Assembly: GCA_022510945.1 (NCBI GenBank)
Contig: JAFLSK010000005.1
Location: forward strand, 9,308 to 73,307
Source: Ruminococcus sp.
Lineage (GTDB): Bacteria > Bacillota > Clostridia > Oscillospirales > Acutalibacteraceae
Direction of reading: 5' to 3'
DNA: 64,000 nucleotides
The notes under the pieces are model-generated. The model saw only the letters and a list, made by a program, of their open reading frames with translations. It ran no database searches and was not told where the DNA came from. The position numbers and the translations under genes are program-made. Positions 11,601 to 20,294 of the stretch are shown piece after piece (the stretch's first letter is position 1; each line of letters starts with the position of its first letter).

Positions 11601-11817
11601 CCGTCGGAGCCCATACCTTGAAGGTAGTGGAATCCTCAGAATATGTTGCACCAAGGTCATCGCCGTTATAGCCATACTTGTCGTCAAGTTCCTGAGCGGC
11701 GATTGCGTAATCCGTATCGGCGCCTGTTGCCTTCGGAGCAGCAGCCGCGTTAGCAATTACGACGGAAGACGCCATAAGCACAACACAAAGTAATGTTGAC
11801 AAAATTTTCTTTGCCAT
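8689..11817 (-). CDS. secreted type I pullulanase (GH13) with MucBP-like domains, dockerin and C-terminal starch-binding-like module
   Basis: 1042 aa; signal peptide; YNWGYDP-type motif, DGFRFDLMGLHD, IWGEGW, SCHDN; two dockerin-like repeats (DVNGDGKTNIKDATILQMYLA, FNLDTSIDINDVTMMQKYLA). Confidence 0.9.
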   Translation of the reverse strand: MAKKILSTLLCVVLMASSVVIANAAAAPKATGADTDYAIAAQELDDKYGYNGDDLGATYSEDSTTFKVWAPTATSVKVNLYATGSDREEGAENLGSTPLVFDEETGVWSVTLDGDHKNEFYTYTVKAKNVTGKKTTEKETTDVYSVATGVNGRRSQIIDLDETDPEGWDKDTHVVLDKSTDSFVWEVHVKDFSYAPNSGVSDEHRGKYLAFTETGTTLNGEGKIPTMIDYLKELGVTTVQINPFYDFGSVDESGSDSQFNWGYDPMNYNVPEGSYSTNPYDGKVRIKECKQMIQALHNAGLSVVMDVVYNHTYNTETSFEACVPNYYYRMTKTGGFSSGSGCGNDTASERLMFRNFMIQSCMYWVNEYHVDGFRFDLMGLHDVETMNLIREEMDKVDPRLTIWGEGWSMSTTTPSTTCTGETLRLANQKSASYMSERIGFFNDSIRDALKGSVFEMTGRGWLQGSNASYANMTYGILANTKSGTWKALQPSQTVTYTSCHDNQSLWDRLADSEGLTDYWRKRHSTLVAENKLAGGLLNMSQGITFILAGEEMGRSKDNNHNSYNAAATLNMIDWSLAKTNADIVSYYKGMREIRTHFAPLTDNTTSSASKYVLYSGAVDPTTTYAAVWNNTTEGQWKKLAVVANSSKNDTTFTLSDIDGVREWVIIANDQQAGIKKLGEVTGGKFTLPARSMVVAVDKESFESVGLKSEYGSVEVKAYNAITNDVIDSYTITGKVGSNYSVSLPNNLGVEYEISGTKGDLDGTFTEADKTVDIYCGYYAPDSVKVDVNGDGKTNIKDATILQMYLAKKVTLTKEQESLLDFNLDTSIDINDVTMMQKYLADMSVGKGAVTVNYYLTGTENSIKKSVVYEGRVGDTCTVKAASALGYKLNEETLPESTTVTIPYGNRNVNFYYDKAESDVTLHVKHSGDGTYSPALWIWGNSNGADSGNYCQNKTWPGDILTIGEDGWATTGFTAVSTDDSYNVIVSEPNDAGTGVISQSPDCKEFGETEMWIVIDDSKDGVHLNFYDVNPDENEDAKPIYTC

Positions 11818-11883
11818 ATATATTTCCTCCTTTAAATTAAAACCTGTTTCACAGGTGAATTTACATCTTGGATTTCGGATAGT

Positions 11884-14685
11884 TTATCCGATGTCAATTT
11901 TCTTTTTCAGCCTGTTTTTCTGACTTTTATAGTAGAAAAAGGCCATTGCGGACAAAACAGCCGCAACACCGATTATAACAAAAACAACGGAAAGCTTTGA
12001 CGCTAACGAAACGGGAGTATAAATATAGAGGATATTCTCCTCGATATCGGTGTAGGTTCCTTTACTGTTATCGGTGACGGAGACAAAGTCGTAGCCCTCG
12101 AACTCAATCTGAGAGGTTGAGTACTCAGTGCCGCTGTCGCCGTTTTTGGTGTCTGTACTGAGAATTTTTCCGTCAGTGGTCATATACACAATATTGACCC
12201 TGCAGATAGAATCGTCAGCCGAACGCTTTGTGTAACTGTATTTGACGGTTTTGTCTTTTTTCGAGAAGGTACCGCAGCCATTCTTCGGTAGCTTTTCGAG
12301 GTTTAATGAGTAACCGTCTATAGACGGAATACTCAGGGTCGTGTAGGGCTGTCCCTGACGGTTAGTCATATAAACTATGTCATAAATCACCTTATCGGTG
12401 GCGTCGTCAACGCACTCAAAGGCAACTGTGGAAAAATCACCGTCGTATTTCTCACATTCATAATCGCAGTAATGAACAGTATCACTGAACGTGCCCAACT
12501 CGCCGCTCCTGTTCGTTATGTTGTAATCCATTAAAACAGTGTGCAGAGGAGAAATTTGGAAGCTGTCCCCTATCTTACCGTTTATTACATAGCTTTTGAA
12601 CACCTCGTCATTCGCCTTGTATCTGACTACAACCTTTCCCGTGTCGGAGTCGGTCTTTGCCGAATCGAAGGAGTTTTTATCCACAAGCACGGCAGCAGAT
12701 TTTTCGGATATCTTTACTTTATCTTTAATCGTACCTAAGCTTTGCATACCAGCTGTTGTACCGTCGGCAAGCTGGACGTAGGTGCCGTCTACCTTAACTG
12801 TCGCGGTCTCGTCGCTGCTGTTGAAAATCACGACAACAGCGCCGTACACGGGGTCGTCTATCGAATAAGCAAGTACGCCGTCGGGCATATTCTCAAGGTA
12901 ATTTATCGAGTTAGCTGTCGCAGAAGTCGGGTCAGAAAAGACGGAAATATTCTTGCGAAGCTCGATAAGGCCCTTATAGTAATCTACAACATCGCCATAA
13001 GTCTCGAGAGACGTCCAGTCGATCTGATTGAGCGATTTGCCGGAGTTATAGCTGTTTTCGTCGCCGTTTTTAGTACGGCAGAATTCCTCGCCCGCAAGAA
13101 TAAAGCTAAGACCCTGCGATGTGAATGTGATTGCGCCTGTCAGCTTGTTCATAGCGACAAGGTCGTTGTAGCGAGTGTTATACTTGCCGTCTGCGCCCTT
13201 TACGGACTTTACAAGCTTATCCCACAAGGTGAGATTGTCGTGGCAGGAGGAGTATGTGACAGTCTGTGTAGGAGCTTTTGCCCAACCGGTGGTTTCGCTA
13301 GCCTGGCCTGAGATTCCTGTCTTGAGGTTACTTCTATTAGAACCCGACTGCACAAAGCCTTGGTCGGCGCCTGCCGTGCTGCCCTTTACGGCGTCGCGGT
13401 AAATATCGTCGAAGGCGGCTATGCGGGTGTCAAGCTTTGCGATATTATTCGTGTTAGCAAGTATTGTGCCGTCGTCGGCAGCGGTCGTGAGGTTCCACGG
13501 CTCGCCATACATCAGAAGCTTTTCGCCGTTCGGAAGCTTGTCGAGAGCCTTGCGGATACTGTTCATAGTATCCACGTCGTGTAGTCCCATAAGGTCAAAA
13601 CGAAAGCCGTCGATATGGTACTCACTCGCCCAGTACGTCACGGAATCTATCATATATTTGCGGAACATTTTATGCTCGGACGCGGTATCATTGCCGCAGC
13701 CTGAGCCGTTGGAGTACGTTCCGTCAACGTTCATTCTGTAATAATAGTTAGGTACAGTGAGGTTGAACGCGGACTTTTTCCAATCATAGGTGTGGTTATA
13801 CACAACGTCCATAATAACGCCGATTCCCGCGTTATGGAGAGCCTGAATCATTTGCTTACATTCCTTAATTCTCACAGCGCCCTTTGTAGGGTCGGAGCTG
13901 TAAGAGCCCTCGGGAACATTGTAATTTACAGGGTCGTAACCCCAGTTATAATTATCGTCGCTATCGGACACATCGGTCTCGTCAATCGAGCCGAAGTCGT
14001 AGAAAGGATTGATGTGGACATAGTTTACACCGAGCTCCTTAAGATAATCGACGCAGGTCGAGGCGGCGCCCGCGATACTGTTTACCGTCGTGCCCGTCTC
14101 GGTGAACGCTAAGTATTTTCCGCGGTTTTCTAAGGAAACGCCGCTTGTTTCGGAGGAAGAAAAGTCAGAAATCTGAACTTCCCATATTCTCGCCTTTGTC
14201 GGAGAGTCGACGGTAACGTGAGAATCCTTTTCCCAACCCTTCGGGTCGGTGGAGTCGAGGTCAACGACCATACTCTTCTCGCCGTTTACTCCGCTTGCCT
14301 TGGCGTAAATGTCGTAGGTTTCGTAGGTCTTACCCTTGCGCTCAAATTGGTAGGTGTAATACATATTTTTGAGATTGCCCTTTACGGTAGTGTACCACAC
14401 GCCTTTGGACTTGCTATACTTCATAGCAATCTGCTTGTAATACTTCTTTGCCGAGCCGGACTTATAGAGCACAACCTTTACGTCGTCGGACGTAGGCGCC
14501 CAGACGCGAAATTTTGTGTATTTTTTTGTATAAATCGCGCCGAGCTGACCGTTATATGTCCTGCGGTCAAGCTTAGCGGCGTACGTCTCGTATTTCGTCG
14601 CCGCCTGAACAGGTATGGCAAGAGGAAAAGCGAGAGTCAGAATGAGCGTTATAAGAACAAATGAAAGTATGCGTTTCGGGTGCAT
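11884..14685 (-). CDS. membrane-anchored type I pullulanase (GH13) with MucBP-like repeats
   Basis: 933 aa; signal peptide; YNWGYDPVNYNVPEGSY, DGFRFDLMGLHD, LMYGEPW, SCHDN; C-terminal TM plus basic tail. Confidence 0.9.
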   Translation of the reverse strand: MHPKRILSFVLITLILTLAFPLAIPVQAATKYETYAAKLDRRTYNGQLGAIYTKKYTKFRVWAPTSDDVKVVLYKSGSAKKYYKQIAMKYSKSKGVWYTTVKGNLKNMYYTYQFERKGKTYETYDIYAKASGVNGEKSMVVDLDSTDPKGWEKDSHVTVDSPTKARIWEVQISDFSSSETSGVSLENRGKYLAFTETGTTVNSIAGAASTCVDYLKELGVNYVHINPFYDFGSIDETDVSDSDDNYNWGYDPVNYNVPEGSYSSDPTKGAVRIKECKQMIQALHNAGIGVIMDVVYNHTYDWKKSAFNLTVPNYYYRMNVDGTYSNGSGCGNDTASEHKMFRKYMIDSVTYWASEYHIDGFRFDLMGLHDVDTMNSIRKALDKLPNGEKLLMYGEPWNLTTAADDGTILANTNNIAKLDTRIAAFDDIYRDAVKGSTAGADQGFVQSGSNRSNLKTGISGQASETTGWAKAPTQTVTYSSCHDNLTLWDKLVKSVKGADGKYNTRYNDLVAMNKLTGAITFTSQGLSFILAGEEFCRTKNGDENSYNSGKSLNQIDWTSLETYGDVVDYYKGLIELRKNISVFSDPTSATANSINYLENMPDGVLAYSIDDPVYGAVVVIFNSSDETATVKVDGTYVQLADGTTAGMQSLGTIKDKVKISEKSAAVLVDKNSFDSAKTDSDTGKVVVRYKANDEVFKSYVINGKIGDSFQISPLHTVLMDYNITNRSGELGTFSDTVHYCDYECEKYDGDFSTVAFECVDDATDKVIYDIVYMTNRQGQPYTTLSIPSIDGYSLNLEKLPKNGCGTFSKKDKTVKYSYTKRSADDSICRVNIVYMTTDGKILSTDTKNGDSGTEYSTSQIEFEGYDFVSVTDNSKGTYTDIEENILYIYTPVSLASKLSVVFVIIGVAAVLSAMAFFYYKSQKNRLKKKIDIG

Positions 14686-14910
14686 ATATCCTCCATTTAC
14701 AGTGCATAATTTTCTCCTTAAATTTTACCAAATTACTATCAAAATATATTTCTGATTTAGAATTATAAGTATTTGTGAAGTATTTGATATGTAGAAAATC
14801 CACGCCGTTTTATGTGCATTTTAACTATAGCAAGAAAGTGTAACAAATCCCGCGAAAATGTATATCATAATAACGAACGAAGGGATAGCGTGAAAAATCA
14901 CACTGTCACA

Positions 14911-15042
14911 ATTTGTATTACCCACTCAGTTTGCCGCAAGCGGTAACGAGCGATGGTTAAATTTCCATACACGCCTTATCCGCCCACGATAAGGTTGTGA
15001 GGAATTTTCAAGTTCTATTTGTGGGCGGAAAGGCTATGGAAA
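14911..15042 (+). repeat. copy A of interspersed structured leader element
   Basis: ~132 nt, near-identical blocks with 15070-15202 and 39556-39687; long hairpin potential. Confidence 0.85.
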
Positions 15043-15069
15043 AATGTGTTTCACATTTTTCCTCTTTCG

Positions 15070-15202
15070 ATTTATATTACCCGCTCAGTTTGCCACAAGC
15101 GGCAACGAGCGATGGCTTAATTTCCATTTACGCCTTATCCGCCCACGGTAAGGTTGTAGGAAATATAAACTTATATTTTTGTGGGCGGAAAGGCTATGGA
15201 AA
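15070..15202 (+). repeat. copy B of interspersed structured leader element, overlapping the LysM start codon
   Basis: tandem to copy A; same CGCTCAGTTTGCC...GAGCGATGG, CCTTATCCGCCCAC, GTGGGCGGAAAGGCTATGGAAA blocks. Confidence 0.85.
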
Positions 15203-15516
15203 TTATTATGGAAACTGTAACATACACAGTAAGAAAAGGCGATACATTATTCGGTATTGCTAACTTTTTCGGAACAACCGTAGATAAAATATTAACTGTC
15301 AATACCATTCAGGATCCTTCTGTGATTTATGTGGGTCAGACAATCAGCGTTCCTGTTGATACAGAGAAACCTAAGGGATATATTTACGTTACAAGACCGG
15401 GTGACACACTCTGGTCAATTGCGCAGAAATTCGGAACTACCGTTGACGAAATCGCAAAGAAGAACGGAATGTTAAATCCCAATATTATTTATCCGGGTAC
15501 AAGATTATATATTTAG
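15196..15516 (+). CDS. LysM-repeat protein (two LysM domains)
   Basis: YTVRKGDTLFGIANFFGTTVDKILTVN and YVTRPGDTLWSIAQKFGTTVDEIAKKN; start ATG chosen by analogy with copy C. Confidence 0.88.
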   Translation: MEIIMETVTYTVRKGDTLFGIANFFGTTVDKILTVNTIQDPSVIYVGQTISVPVDTEKPKGYIYVTRPGDTLWSIAQKFGTTVDEIAKKNGMLNPNIIYPGTRLYI

Positions 15517-15527
15517 TTTGCAAAAAT

Positions 15528-15568
15528 TTCGCCCGAGGTTTTTTCGAAACCTCGGGCGAATTCTATTT
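15528..15568. terminator. bidirectional terminator between LysM gene and rpoD
   Basis: TTCGCCCGAGGTTT-ttc-GAAACCTCGGGCGAA followed by T-rich tract. Confidence 0.85.
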
Positions 15569-15569
15569 T

Positions 15570-16667
15570 TTAATCAAGATAGTCCTTGAGCTTTTTGCTC
15601 CTTGAAGGGTGGCGGAGCTTTCGAAGAGCTTTCGCCTCAATCTGACGGATACGCTCACGAGTTACCTTAAACTCGCTGCCTACCTCCTCGAGGGTGCGGC
15701 TCTTGCCGTCCTCAAGGCCGAAGCGCAGGCGTAAAACCTTCGCCTCACGCGGTGTGAGAGTTGCTAAAACCTCGTCAAGCTGCTCCTTTAACAAAGCGTG
15801 AGATGCTTCATCAGCAGGAGCAGGAGTGTCGCTGTCAGGGATAAAGTCGCCGAGGTGGCTGTCCTCCTCCTCGCCTATCGGTGTTTCGAGAGAAACGGGC
15901 TCCTGTGCCACTCGGACGATTTCGCGAACCTTCTCGACAGAAATATCGAGCTTTTCAGCGATTTCCTCGGAGGTCGGCTCGTGACCCTTTTCGTGGAGAA
16001 TCTGGGTGGAAACCTTCTTTACTTTATTGATTGTTTCTACCATATGTACCGGGATACGGATTGTGCGTGCCTGGTCGGCTATTGCGCGGGTGATAGCCTG
16101 ACGAATCCACCAGGTCGCGTATGTGGAGAACTTAAAACCCTTGGTGTAGTCGAACTTCTCGACTGCCTTGATAAGACCGAGATTACCCTCCTGAATAAGG
16201 TCAAGGAACTGCATACCGCGACCGAGGTAACGCTTTGCGATACTTACAACGAGACGGAGGTTCGCTTCAGAAAGACGTTTTTTTGCCTGAATATCGCCCT
16301 CGGCAATCTTGATAGCGAGCTCAATCTCTTCCTCAGGAGTTAAAAGCGGAACGCGGCCTATTTCCTTAAGATAAACCTTGACCGGATCGTCGATAGACAG
16401 AGTCTCGCCGGAGTCAGAACCGGGATCCTTCTTATCGTCATCGGAAGTTGCGAAGGACTCGAGGTCGATGTTTTCGATATTTTCGATATCATCCTCAATA
16501 ATTTCGATTCCGAGCTGCTCGAGGCTGTCGTAGAGCTTTTCTAACTCTTCGGGCTTGAACTCAACCTCGCCGAGAGCCTCCATAATTTCGTCATTAGTGA
16601 GGTTGCCCTTAGATTTACCGAGATCGGTTAATTCCTTGAAAATTCCTTTTTTGTCTAACTGTGCCAT
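15570..16667 (-). CDS. rpoD: RNA polymerase primary sigma factor
   Basis: regions 2-4 ([63 protein letters not shown]). Confidence 0.97.
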   Translation of the reverse strand: MAQLDKKGIFKELTDLGKSKGNLTNDEIMEALGEVEFKPEELEKLYDSLEQLGIEIIEDDIENIENIDLESFATSDDDKKDPGSDSGETLSIDDPVKVYLKEIGRVPLLTPEEEIELAIKIAEGDIQAKKRLSEANLRLVVSIAKRYLGRGMQFLDLIQEGNLGLIKAVEKFDYTKGFKFSTYATWWIRQAITRAIADQARTIRIPVHMVETINKVKKVSTQILHEKGHEPTSEEIAEKLDISVEKVREIVRVAQEPVSLETPIGEEEDSHLGDFIPDSDTPAPADEASHALLKEQLDEVLATLTPREAKVLRLRFGLEDGKSRTLEEVGSEFKVTRERIRQIEAKALRKLRHPSRSKKLKDYLD

Positions 16668-16683
16668 ACGCAATTCCTTTCTT

Positions 16684-18444
16684 TTAGCTGTGACTGTTAC
16701 GAAGCCGCCTGAGCTGCTCGTTTATATCGTCCATTGACGCGTTCGCAATATCCTTTGTTTTAAGCTTTACAAACTCGTCGTTTAAAACTGTTATGTATTC
16801 CATGACCGTTTCTTCTGTCGCAAACTTTGTGGTGTGGGAGTTTGCGAGCCTGAAAATCTTTGCCGTTTCCTCCTGCGTAAAGTCGCCGGAGACGGAAGCA
16901 AGCGGGTCACATCCGTTTTTTATTCTTTCAGAAAAATATAAGAATAGTTTTCTGTTAAATTCTGACTGGAACTTATCCGCATCAACCTGAGAGAGGATGA
17001 AGTTCAGTTTATCGGGGTTTTTGACAAGATAGGAAATCAACGCTTCCTCTGCCGAGGTTACTCTCGGTTTTGAGAATCGGTCGGTGTTTACCTTGTCGTT
17101 CCTGCCATTTAGGTTTTTCTGAATCTCCCTGAATTCAGTTCTTCTGCGTTCGTAGCGGTTTCGCTGAGAAATCTTTTTAATCTGTTGTCGAAGGGCGTCG
17201 GGAGTAACGCTCATTTCTTTACTGATTTTCGATATATAAATATCCTGTTCGATAGAATTGTCGAGAGTTGCGAGGATTTTTACGACCTCGTTGAGAAAAG
17301 CAACGCGGCTGTCGGTCTGTTCTAAGTCGTAGCTGTTTTTCAGCTTTGAGATACGGTAATCGACGTCGTTACCACTGCCCTCGATAACATTTTTAAAGGC
17401 GTCGTGACCGGACTCGCCGCGGTTTCGGAGAAATTCGTCGGGATCCTTACCCTCGGGAATAGTTATGACGCGAACTAAAACACCTGCGTTTCTGAGAAGG
17501 CTTATCGCACGGGCGGTCGCCTTCTGCCCCGCTTCGTCGGAGTCGTAGCAGATAATGACTTCGTCGGCATAGCGTTTCATCAAAAGCGCCTGCTCGGGAG
17601 TCAGAGCCGTACCGAGCGTTGCGACAGCGTTTTTAAAGCCCGCTTGATTTACCGCGATTACGTCCATATACCCCTCACAGAGTATGAGGGATTTTTCGCC
17701 GCTGTCCTTGGCGTTATTGAGTGAGAAAAGATTGGAGCTCTTTTTGAAAACGGGTGTGTCGGAAGTGTTAAGATACTTCGGCTTTTCGTCGGTCATAATC
17801 CTGCCGCCAAAAGCGATAACGTTGCCGCGAAGGTCGATTATCGGAAACATAACGCGATTATTAAAGCGGTCTGATATGCCGTAGCTGTTCTGATAAGCTA
17901 AATTTGCGGCGACAATCTCAGTGTTCTTAAAGCCGAGCGACTTTAGGTGGTTGCACAAAGAATGGCGTTCCGAATCAGCAAAACCAAGCCCGAAACGGCG
18001 GATAGTGCTGTCGGAGAGGGCTCGTCCGCGCAGATACGCAAGTCCCTCGGCACCCGCAGGAGAGCATAGCGTTTTGAAATAGAAGCGCGCAGCCTCGCGG
18101 TTAGCCTCGAAAATCCGCTTTCTAAGCTGCGACATACTGTCGTCGTAGGAGTCCTCGGGCATATTCATTCCCGCACGCTGAGCGAGGAACTTCACGGCGT
18201 CGATATAGTCGAGGTTTTCCGCCTTCATTATGAAGGTAATAACATCGCCGCCTACGCCGCAGCCGAAGCAGTAAAACGAACCGTTTTCCGTATAAATATT
18301 GAATGAGGGAGTTTTTTCGCCGTGGAACGGACATAAACCGACCATATTCCTGCCGCGGCGTTTGAGATTTATGTACGTTGACGCAATCTCGGTTATGTCG
18401 CTGCGCTGCTTCAGCTCCTCAAGAAAGCCTTCGGGTAACGGCAT
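16684..18444 (-). CDS. dnaG: DNA primase
   Basis: zinc finger [47 protein letters not shown] 18444. Confidence 0.97.
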   Translation of the reverse strand: MPLPEGFLEELKQRSDITEIASTYINLKRRGRNMVGLCPFHGEKTPSFNIYTENGSFYCFGCGVGGDVITFIMKAENLDYIDAVKFLAQRAGMNMPEDSYDDSMSQLRKRIFEANREAARFYFKTLCSPAGAEGLAYLRGRALSDSTIRRFGLGFADSERHSLCNHLKSLGFKNTEIVAANLAYQNSYGISDRFNNRVMFPIIDLRGNVIAFGGRIMTDEKPKYLNTSDTPVFKKSSNLFSLNNAKDSGEKSLILCEGYMDVIAVNQAGFKNAVATLGTALTPEQALLMKRYADEVIICYDSDEAGQKATARAISLLRNAGVLVRVITIPEGKDPDEFLRNRGESGHDAFKNVIEGSGNDVDYRISKLKNSYDLEQTDSRVAFLNEVVKILATLDNSIEQDIYISKISKEMSVTPDALRQQIKKISQRNRYERRRTEFREIQKNLNGRNDKVNTDRFSKPRVTSAEEALISYLVKNPDKLNFILSQVDADKFQSEFNRKLFLYFSERIKNGCDPLASVSGDFTQEETAKIFRLANSHTTKFATEETVMEYITVLNDEFVKLKTKDIANASMDDINEQLRRLRNSHS

Positions 18445-18522
18445 CCTACTCCCTCCTTTTACTTTATACATTCATAAATACGACAAAATTTGAAAAAATC
18501 CTAAAATTCCGAAAAAATAATG

Positions 18523-19149
18523 TTATAAGATTTGATAATACTTTTCTTCGATTATTTCCACGGAAATTTTGCCTGCGGTCGCATCGGCGAACTCCTTGTT
18601 TAGAGCAGGAATAAGCTCGGTCGGTATATGGAACCGTAGCGTTACATCATCTGCAAAGTCGGTGTCGTCGACATATCCTCCGCCTGCGATTATAAGCGTG
18701 TTAAGCTTGCCGTACTGCGTGTATGAGCAGGTAACCGAACAATCGGAGCACAGCTGCATTGTGACAATCTTAGCCGAATCAAGGGCGATTTTACACCCTG
18801 CGGAATAAGCGCGTACAAGTCCGCCGGTGCCGAGCAAAATTCCGCCGAAGTAGCGGGTAACGACAACGACCGCGTCGGTAACTTCGTTTTTAAGCATAAC
18901 GTCGAGTACGGGCATACCTGCCGTTCCCTGAGGCTCGCCGTCGTCGCTATAGCGCTTAATCTGCCCTTCGCGCAGACAATATGCATAGACGTTGTGTCGG
19001 GCGTCCCAATGCTCTTTTTTTATTTTATTTATGAAGTCTATAGCGTCCTGTTCGGTTGTTACAGGCTTACAGTAGCCGATAAAGCGCGAGCGCTTTTCCG
19101 TAAGCTCGTCACAGCCAAAGTCGCGGACGGTTTTATAGGAGGTAGACAT
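18523..19149 (-). CDS. YigZ/IMPACT family protein
   Basis: KRSRFIGYCKPV...DDGEPQGTAGMPVLDV...VVTRYFGGILLGTGGLVRAYS. Confidence 0.92.
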   Translation of the reverse strand: MSTSYKTVRDFGCDELTEKRSRFIGYCKPVTTEQDAIDFINKIKKEHWDARHNVYAYCLREGQIKRYSDDGEPQGTAGMPVLDVMLKNEVTDAVVVVTRYFGGILLGTGGLVRAYSAGCKIALDSAKIVTMQLCSDCSVTCSYTQYGKLNTLIIAGGGYVDDTDFADDVTLRFHIPTELIPALNKEFADATAGKISVEIIEEKYYQIL

Positions 19150-19205
19150 AGGTATCACCTGCTTTAAACGTAAAAAGGCGGCTTTACGCCGCCTTTAGGT
19201 TTCTT

Positions 19206-19415
19206 TTAGTCGATGTTGAAACGCTTTTTAAATCTGTCAACACGTCCGCCGGTGTCAACTAACTTCTGCTTACCTGTAAAGAAAGGATGGCACTTTGAAC
19301 AAACTTCAACGCGGATATCCTTCTTTGTTGAGCCGGTCTCGATAACGTTACCGCAAGCGCAGGTAATAGTTGTCTTTTCGTAATTAGGATGGATTCCATT
19401 TTTCATTTTATTCAC
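19206..19415 (-). CDS. rpmE: 50S ribosomal protein L31 (zinc-binding form)
   Basis: [20 protein letters not shown]...[15 protein letters not shown]. Confidence 0.95.
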   Translation of the reverse strand: MNKMKNGIHPNYEKTTITCACGNVIETGSTKKDIRVEVCSKCHPFFTGKQKLVDTGGRVDRFKKRFNID

Positions 19416-19501
19416 CTCATTCGGACTATATTCTAAGATAACAGTAGAATTATACTATAGTTTTTTACAAAAAGCAAGCATTTTTTGAAATTTTTTAAAA
19501 A

Positions 19502-20290
19502 TTATCTTGACGCAATGTAATAGCTATATTCGTTGAACGTTTTGCCGAGGCTGCGCATTACATAAGCGTTGTCCTCGCCCACATAGCGGTACGAAGCAAA
19601 ATCTGGCGACATAGAGGTCTGGGCGGTTTTGCCCTCGGGATAGCGCAGAACGAAACCATAGTCAACTGAATTGCGTTCGAGCCAGCGTGACGCGGTGGTA
19701 TCTTTAAAGTTCTTGTTTTCATCGGTTTTGAAACGAATAAGCAAACCGGTCTGGAACTCGCTTCTACCTGCCTGCGGCACCTTTGTTTCGGTTTTTGCCT
19801 GAGCCTTTACCTGCGAGAGTCCGCTTGATTTCCTGTACTTATTGTAGGTTTTCTTATATAGCTTGTCCTGCTCCTCGAAAGACACATATGCACAGTCAAC
19901 GGAGAGGTTAATACCGTTTTCCCCAGCCGCACGAAGCAAGTTGTTAAGCGGTTTTTCCGCAAGAATATTAACGGAGTAGTCGGTATGCTCTACAAGTTCG
20001 GGGACATAATTCCCGTCGAGAGGAGTAGACTTGTTAACAACTCTCAGAAGCAATTCGTTTTGCTCTGTCTCGGATTTATACTGAGAAGAATTTGTGAGGT
20101 TGGTTTCATTTTTAAAGGACTTTACACCGATTGTTACGGTCGCGACAACCACACCGAGCATCAAAAGCAACACAACCACTCTTACTATGTTCAAGGCTGC
20201 CGTGGATTCCATACCCATGCTCGTCGAAGAGCGGTGAACCGAGTATTTATTTCTCTTCTTTTTGAAGCCTTTGTTGTAAACTCCGCGCAT
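19502..20290 (-). CDS. VanY-fold D-Ala-D-Ala carboxypeptidase-like protein with degenerate active site
   Basis: TM anchor plus VanY-like framework (SEFQTGL, RWLERNSVDYGFVLRYPEGK, YRYVG) lacking canonical H/D/E/H residues. Confidence 0.75.
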   Translation of the reverse strand: MRGVYNKGFKKKRNKYSVHRSSTSMGMESTAALNIVRVVVLLLMLGVVVATVTIGVKSFKNETNLTNSSQYKSETEQNELLLRVVNKSTPLDGNYVPELVEHTDYSVNILAEKPLNNLLRAAGENGINLSVDCAYVSFEEQDKLYKKTYNKYRKSSGLSQVKAQAKTETKVPQAGRSEFQTGLLIRFKTDENKNFKDTTASRWLERNSVDYGFVLRYPEGKTAQTSMSPDFASYRYVGEDNAYVMRSLGKTFNEYSYYIASR

Positions 20291-20294
20291 AAAG

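Noticed and set aside
12742-13311. 189-aa ORF antisense to second pullulanase
   Set aside because: Shadow ORF with no RBS or recognisable domain.
14997-15263. 88-aa ORF spanning repeat copies A and B
   Set aside because: Runs out of copy A through copy B into LysM in another frame; composition reflects the repeat, no protein family resemblance.
20035-20045. TTGTTAACAA in the VanY-like gene as a Rex site
   Set aside because: Lacks the 4-nt spacer of the Rex consensus and is inside a CDS.
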